Below, in pieces: positions 6,306 to 9,290 of a stretch of DNA of 9,290 bases. The notes below the pieces were generated by a model. The model did not search any database. It saw only the letters and a list, made by a program, of their open reading frames with translations, and had not been told where the DNA came from. The first letter of the stretch is position 1. The number at the start of each line of letters is the position of its first letter. The position numbers and the translations under genes were made by a program. The stretch is from Ruminococcus_G sp963594675 (GTDB lineage Bacteria > Bacillota > Clostridia > Lachnospirales > Lachnospiraceae): positions 1-9,290 of the forward strand of contig CAVBGA010000099.1 in assembly GCA_963594675.1 (NCBI GenBank), read 5' to 3'.

Positions 6306-7029
6306 AATTTATGTTGTAGGTATTGGACCGGGAGAATATGAACAGATGACAATTAAGGCAGCGGAAGCTTTAAAAAATTGTGATGTGATCGTAGGATATA
6401 CCGTGTATGTGGATCTGGTGAAGAATCATTTTCCAGGAAAAGAATTTATGACAACACCTATGAAAAAAGAGGTGGAGAGATGTCGTCTTGCTTTTGAGGA
6501 AGCAAAACAGGGAAAAACGGTAGCTATGATCTGCAGTGGTGATGCCGGTGTCTATGGTATGTCAGGACTTATGTATGAAGTAGGTGTAGATTATCCGGAG
6601 GTAGAGTTAGAGATCATTCCTGGTGTTACAGCCGCTTTGGGCGGCGGTGCTGTTTTAGGAGCTCCTCTGATTCATGATTTTTGTCTGATTAGCTTAAGTG
6701 ATCTGTTAACTCCCTGGGAGAAAATAGAAAAACGTCTCCTTTTAGCTTCAGAGGCAGATTTTGCTATGGTTCTTTATAATCCATCTAGTAAGAAAAGACA
6801 TGACTATCTGCAGAAGGCCTGCGATCTTATGCTTCAGCACAAATCACCGGAAACGGTATGTGGTATTGTAGGCAATATCGGTCGTGATGGAGAAGCAGAA
6901 AAAGTAATGACTTTAAGAGAACTTAGAGATACCCAGGTAGATATGTTTACTACGGTATTTATTGGTAATTCCCAGACAAAGGTTGTTAACGGAAAAATGG
7001 TAACACCGAGAGGATATAGGAATGTCTAA
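6298..7029 (+). CDS. cbiH: Cobalt-precorrin-3 (C17)-methyltransferase
   Basis: CbiH (CobJ homologue) methylates C17 and drives ring contraction to the delta-lactone form, cobalt-precorrin-4. From TTG 6298 it is 243 residues, starting MNKIYVVGIGPG, the normal N-terminus for this family with the glycine loop at 8-12. Other landmarks are ALKNCDVIVGYTVYVDLV, MICSGDAGVYGMSGLMYE (Gly81-Asp82), IIPGVTAALGGGAVLGAPL, DFCLISLSDLLTPWE, which is diagnostic for CobJ/CbiH, VLYNPSSKKR, and the C-terminal GKMVTPRGYRN. A GTG at 6289 would add three residues (M-C-T) but sits on the ribosome binding site. The gene overlaps the end of cbiG by 8 nt and the next gene by 8 nt, indicating translational coupling on both sides. 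No extra C-terminal ferredoxin-like domain is present. Confidence 0.94.
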   Translation: MNKIYVVGIGPGEYEQMTIKAAEALKNCDVIVGYTVYVDLVKNHFPGKEFMTTPMKKEVERCRLAFEEAKQGKTVAMICSGDAGVYGMSGLMYEVGVDYPEVELEIIPGVTAALGGGAVLGAPLIHDFCLISLSDLLTPWEKIEKRLLLASEADFAMVLYNPSSKKRHDYLQKACDLMLQHKSPETVCGIVGNIGRDGEAEKVMTLRELRDTQVDMFTTVFIGNSQTKVVNGKMVTPRGYRNV

Positions 7030-8998
7030 AGTTCTGATTTTTGCCGGAACTATTGAAGGCCGGAAGATAGCTGAATTTTTAGGCAAACAAAAGATAGATA
7101 GTTATGTATGTGTGGCAACAGAATATGGAGAAAGTTTGATTTCTGAATCGGATTTTCTCACGATTTCTCATGAGCGTCTTGACGCAGAACAGATGAAAGC
7201 GCTTATGAAAAAAGAAAATCCTTGTCTTGTTATTGATGCCACACATCCTTATGCAGATTTGGTAACAAAAAATGTTAAGGAAGCCTGCAAAGAGACAAAT
7301 ATAGAATATCTCAGGCTTTTGAGAAAAGAATATGAGCTGTCGGACGATGATGTGCTCTATGTAGATTCTGTTCCAGCTGCGGTGGAAGCTTTGCAGGAAA
7401 AAGAGGGCAATATTCTTGCAACGACAGGAAGTAAAGAAATCGCAGCCTATACTAAATTAAAGGGATATAAAGAAAGAGTTTTCGCAAGAGTTTTGTCATT
7501 GCCTAATGTGGTAGCGGAATGTGCGGCTCTTGGTTTGGAGGGGAAGCATCTCATCTGTATGCAAGGCCCCTTTTCCATGGAAATGAATATTGCTATGCTT
7601 AAGCAGTATGACTGTTCTTATCTGGTAACCAAAGAGTCTGGAAACAGTGGCGGTTTTAAGGAGAAATATGATGCTGCCAAAGCAGCAGGTGCGAAATTGG
7701 TGCTCATTGGAAGACCCTTAAAGGAAGAGGGCGTTTCCTTAGGAGAATGCAAAAAAATTCTTGCTGAAAAATTTGCTATGGATTTACAGCAGGAGATTGC
7801 CTTAGTTGGAATTGGTATGGGACCCAAAGAGGGAATGACCCTTGAGGCTTGGGAAACTTGCCAAAATGCAGATCTTCTTGTGGGGGCAAGCAGGATGCTG
7901 GAGAAAACCAAACGCCAGGGTCAGGCTGTGTTCGTGTCTTATAAGGCTGATGATATAGCAGAATATATTGCTTCTCACAAAGAATATGAGAAAGTAGCAA
8001 TTGTTTTGTCTGGTGATGTGGGATTTTATAGTGGGGCAAAAAAACTTTTGCAGGTATTGCCAACCCATACGAAAATCTTGCCGGGAATTTCTTCTATGAT
8101 TGCCTTTGCTGCTAAGCTGGGGATGCCCTGGGAGGATATTCGTCCCTGTAGTGTGCATGGCAGAAGTCTGAATTTGATCAATCTGATAAAAAAACAGGAA
8201 AAAGTATTTGCTATTGTAGGCAATGAAAGCGGCATCGGTCAGCTTTGCCGTCAGCTTACAGAATATGGCATGGGTGAGACCGAGATTTTTGTAGGAGAAA
8301 GGTTATCCTACGAGGATGAGAAAATTATTAAGGGAAAAGCGGCGGATTTGTGTGAATTGATAACAGATGCTTTGAGTGTAGTAATTATTCATAATCCTCA
8401 GGCCTCAAAATATATTGTGACTCATGGAATTCCTGATGAAGATTTTTTGAGAGGTAAGGTTCCCATGACAAAGGAGGAGATACGTGATATTTCCATAAGT
8501 AAGCTGCGTCTGAGGGAAGACTCTCTAATTTATGATGTGGGTGCCGGTACCGGCTCTGTTTCTATAGAGATGGCACGCATGGCTTCTCAGGGTCATGTAT
8601 ATGCAGTAGAGAAAAAAGCAGAGGCGGTAGAACTCCTTAAAGAAAACAAGGCTCATTTTGGGGCAGAGAATCTTACTATTTTAGAAGGACTGGCACCGGA
8701 GGCTCTGGAAAATCTTCCAGCTCCTACTCATGCTTTTATAGGAGGATCCTCAGGCAATCTTTATGAGATTATGGAGTTGCTGCTGAAAAAGAATCCCAAG
8801 GTGCGAGTGGTTATAAATTGCATTACCTTGGAGACGGTGGCGGAAGCCTTACATTGCCTAAAAACCTTACCCTTGGAGGATATTGATATTGCCTCGGTAA
8901 GTGTTGGAAAATCCAAAGAGTTGGGATCCTATCATTTGATGATGGGTTTGAATCCTGTTTATGTAATTTCCTGTGAAGGGAGAAGAGAAGTAGAATGA
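7022..8998 (+). CDS. Trifunctional CbiJ-CbiE-CbiT fusion: precorrin-6A reductase and C5,C15-methyltransferase/decarboxylase
   Basis: One 658-residue frame joins three enzymes. Residues 1 to about 250 are CbiJ/CobK, which reduces cobalt-precorrin-6A: IFAGTIEGRKIAEFL, VIDATHPYADLVTKN, LATTGSKEIAAY, then KESGNSGGFKEKYDAA. Residues about 258-460 are CbiE, the C5 methyltransferase of the class III SAM fold: LVGIGMGP (261-268), LSGDVGFYSGAKKLL, LPGISSMIAFAAKLGMPWEDI. Residues about 469-650 are CbiT, the C15 methyltransferase/decarboxylase with a class I SAM fold: GIPDEDFLRG, PMTKEEIR, DVGAGTGSVSIEMA (505-518), FIGGSSGNLYEIM. CbiE-CbiT fusion is known as CobL; adding CobK at the front puts three consecutive steps in one chain. 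There is no stop or frame break. GAGAGGA (7008-7014) lies 7 nt before the ATG, and the start overlaps cbiH by 8 nt. No single symbol fits the fusion. Confidence 0.93.
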   Translation: MSKVLIFAGTIEGRKIAEFLGKQKIDSYVCVATEYGESLISESDFLTISHERLDAEQMKALMKKENPCLVIDATHPYADLVTKNVKEACKETNIEYLRLLRKEYELSDDDVLYVDSVPAAVEALQEKEGNILATTGSKEIAAYTKLKGYKERVFARVLSLPNVVAECAALGLEGKHLICMQGPFSMEMNIAMLKQYDCSYLVTKESGNSGGFKEKYDAAKAAGAKLVLIGRPLKEEGVSLGECKKILAEKFAMDLQQEIALVGIGMGPKEGMTLEAWETCQNADLLVGASRMLEKTKRQGQAVFVSYKADDIAEYIASHKEYEKVAIVLSGDVGFYSGAKKLLQVLPTHTKILPGISSMIAFAAKLGMPWEDIRPCSVHGRSLNLINLIKKQEKVFAIVGNESGIGQLCRQLTEYGMGETEIFVGERLSYEDEKIIKGKAADLCELITDALSVVIIHNPQASKYIVTHGIPDEDFLRGKVPMTKEEIRDISISKLRLREDSLIYDVGAGTGSVSIEMARMASQGHVYAVEKKAEAVELLKENKAHFGAENLTILEGLAPEALENLPAPTHAFIGGSSGNLYEIMELLLKKNPKVRVVINCITLETVAEALHCLKTLPLEDIDIASVSVGKSKELGSYHLMMGLNPVYVISCEGRREVE

Positions 8999-9290
8999 GT
9001 AAGGAAAGGACGCCTCGTTTTCTGATTGCTGCTCCATCTAGTGGCAGTGGAAAGACAATGATTACCTGTGGCCTTTTACAGCTGTTAAAGAACCGGGGAA
9101 TGAAGGTGGCATCCTTCAAGTGCGGACCTGATTACATTGATCCTATGTTTCACAGTCGGGTGATTGGTGCCAAAAGCAGAAATCTTGATCCTTTTTTTGT
9201 GGATCGGAAGACTCTTCGGGCTATCCTTGCAGAAAATAGCAGAGATTGTGCAATTTCTGTGATCGAAGGCGTAATGGGATACTATGATGG
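8995..9290 (+). CDS. cbiA: Cobyrinic acid a,c-diamide synthase, N-terminal part, cut by window edge
   Basis: CbiA amidates the a and c acetate side chains of (cob)yrinic acid using glutamine and ATP. Only the first 98 codons are inside the window; the glutamine amidotransferase half is missing. The visible part starts MSKERTPRFLIAAPSSGSGKT with the P-loop APSSGSGKT at 13-21, then FKCGPDYIDPMFH (about 41-53), NLDPFF, and ISVIEGVMGYYDG at the edge. All are typical of the dethiobiotin-synthetase-like ATPase domain of CbiA/CobB. CbiP/CobQ shares this fold, but the CGPDYIDPMFH and EGVMGYYDG segments point to CbiA. ATG 8995 overlaps the previous stop as ATGA, showing coupling; AAGGGAG near 8976-8982 is a modest ribosome binding site. 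With no cbiC before it, the methylmutase must be encoded elsewhere. Confidence 0.92.
   Translation, partial: MSKERTPRFLIAAPSSGSGKTMITCGLLQLLKNRGMKVASFKCGPDYIDPMFHSRVIGAKSRNLDPFFVDRKTLRAILAENSRDCAISVIEGVMGYYD

Noticed and set aside
7022..8998. Possible assembly artefact or missed stops creating the 658-residue protein
   Set aside because: All three domains are complete and in frame with natural short linkers, and CbiE-CbiT fusions are well known, so a real fusion is the simpler reading.

Overview
This window is ordinary chromosomal metabolism from an AT-rich, strictly anaerobic Gram-positive bacterium. It is most likely a Clostridia member, with Lachnospiraceae or a related acetogen or butyrate producer as the best guess. 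That guess rests on strong AGGAG ribosome binding sites, tightly packed overlapping genes, a cyclodeaminase-type fchA next to folD, a short-type ChrA, and the oxygen-independent (cbi) route to vitamin B12. I saw no mobile element, tRNA or rRNA gene, CRISPR array or phage gene.

Layout: (1) Positions 1-524, minus strand: the N-terminal part of a chromate-transporter family membrane protein, cut by the left edge. (2) 525-734: a divergent AT-rich promoter region. (3) 735-2234: fchA and folD, two enzymes of one-carbon folate metabolism, closed by a good Rho-independent terminator at about 2320-2359. (4) 2360-2633: a regulatory gap with a strong sigma-A type promoter at 2440-2468, an 8+8 bp inverted repeat abutting its -35 box, and a predicted untranslated leader of about 160 nt. 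The leader has no recognisable cobalamin riboswitch. (5) 2634-9290: a compact operon, cbiD-cbiL-cbiF-cbiG-cbiH-cbi(J-E-T)-cbiA, running off the right edge.

How the genes work together: CbiL, CbiH, CbiF, CbiG, CbiD, the CbiJ-CbiE-CbiT fusion and CbiA carry out most of the conversion of cobalt-factor II / cobalt-precorrin-2 to cobyrinic acid a,c-diamide. CbiC (the methylmutase), the cobalt chelatase and the later amidation and nucleotide-loop genes are not in view. FchA and FolD interconvert 10-formyl-, 5,10-methenyl- and 5,10-methylene-tetrahydrofolate. In acetogens this folate branch feeds a corrinoid methyl carrier, so the neighbourhood is suggestive, but the terminator shows that the two groups are separate transcription units.

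Most notable points: FolD lacks two residues of the classical cyclohydrolase active site (Lys to Ala52, Gln to Phe96), which fits a division of labour with FchA. CbiJ, CbiE and CbiT are fused in one 658-residue polypeptide. cbiH very probably starts at a TTG codon (6298). The cbi leader is unexplained. I found no clearly new biological system.
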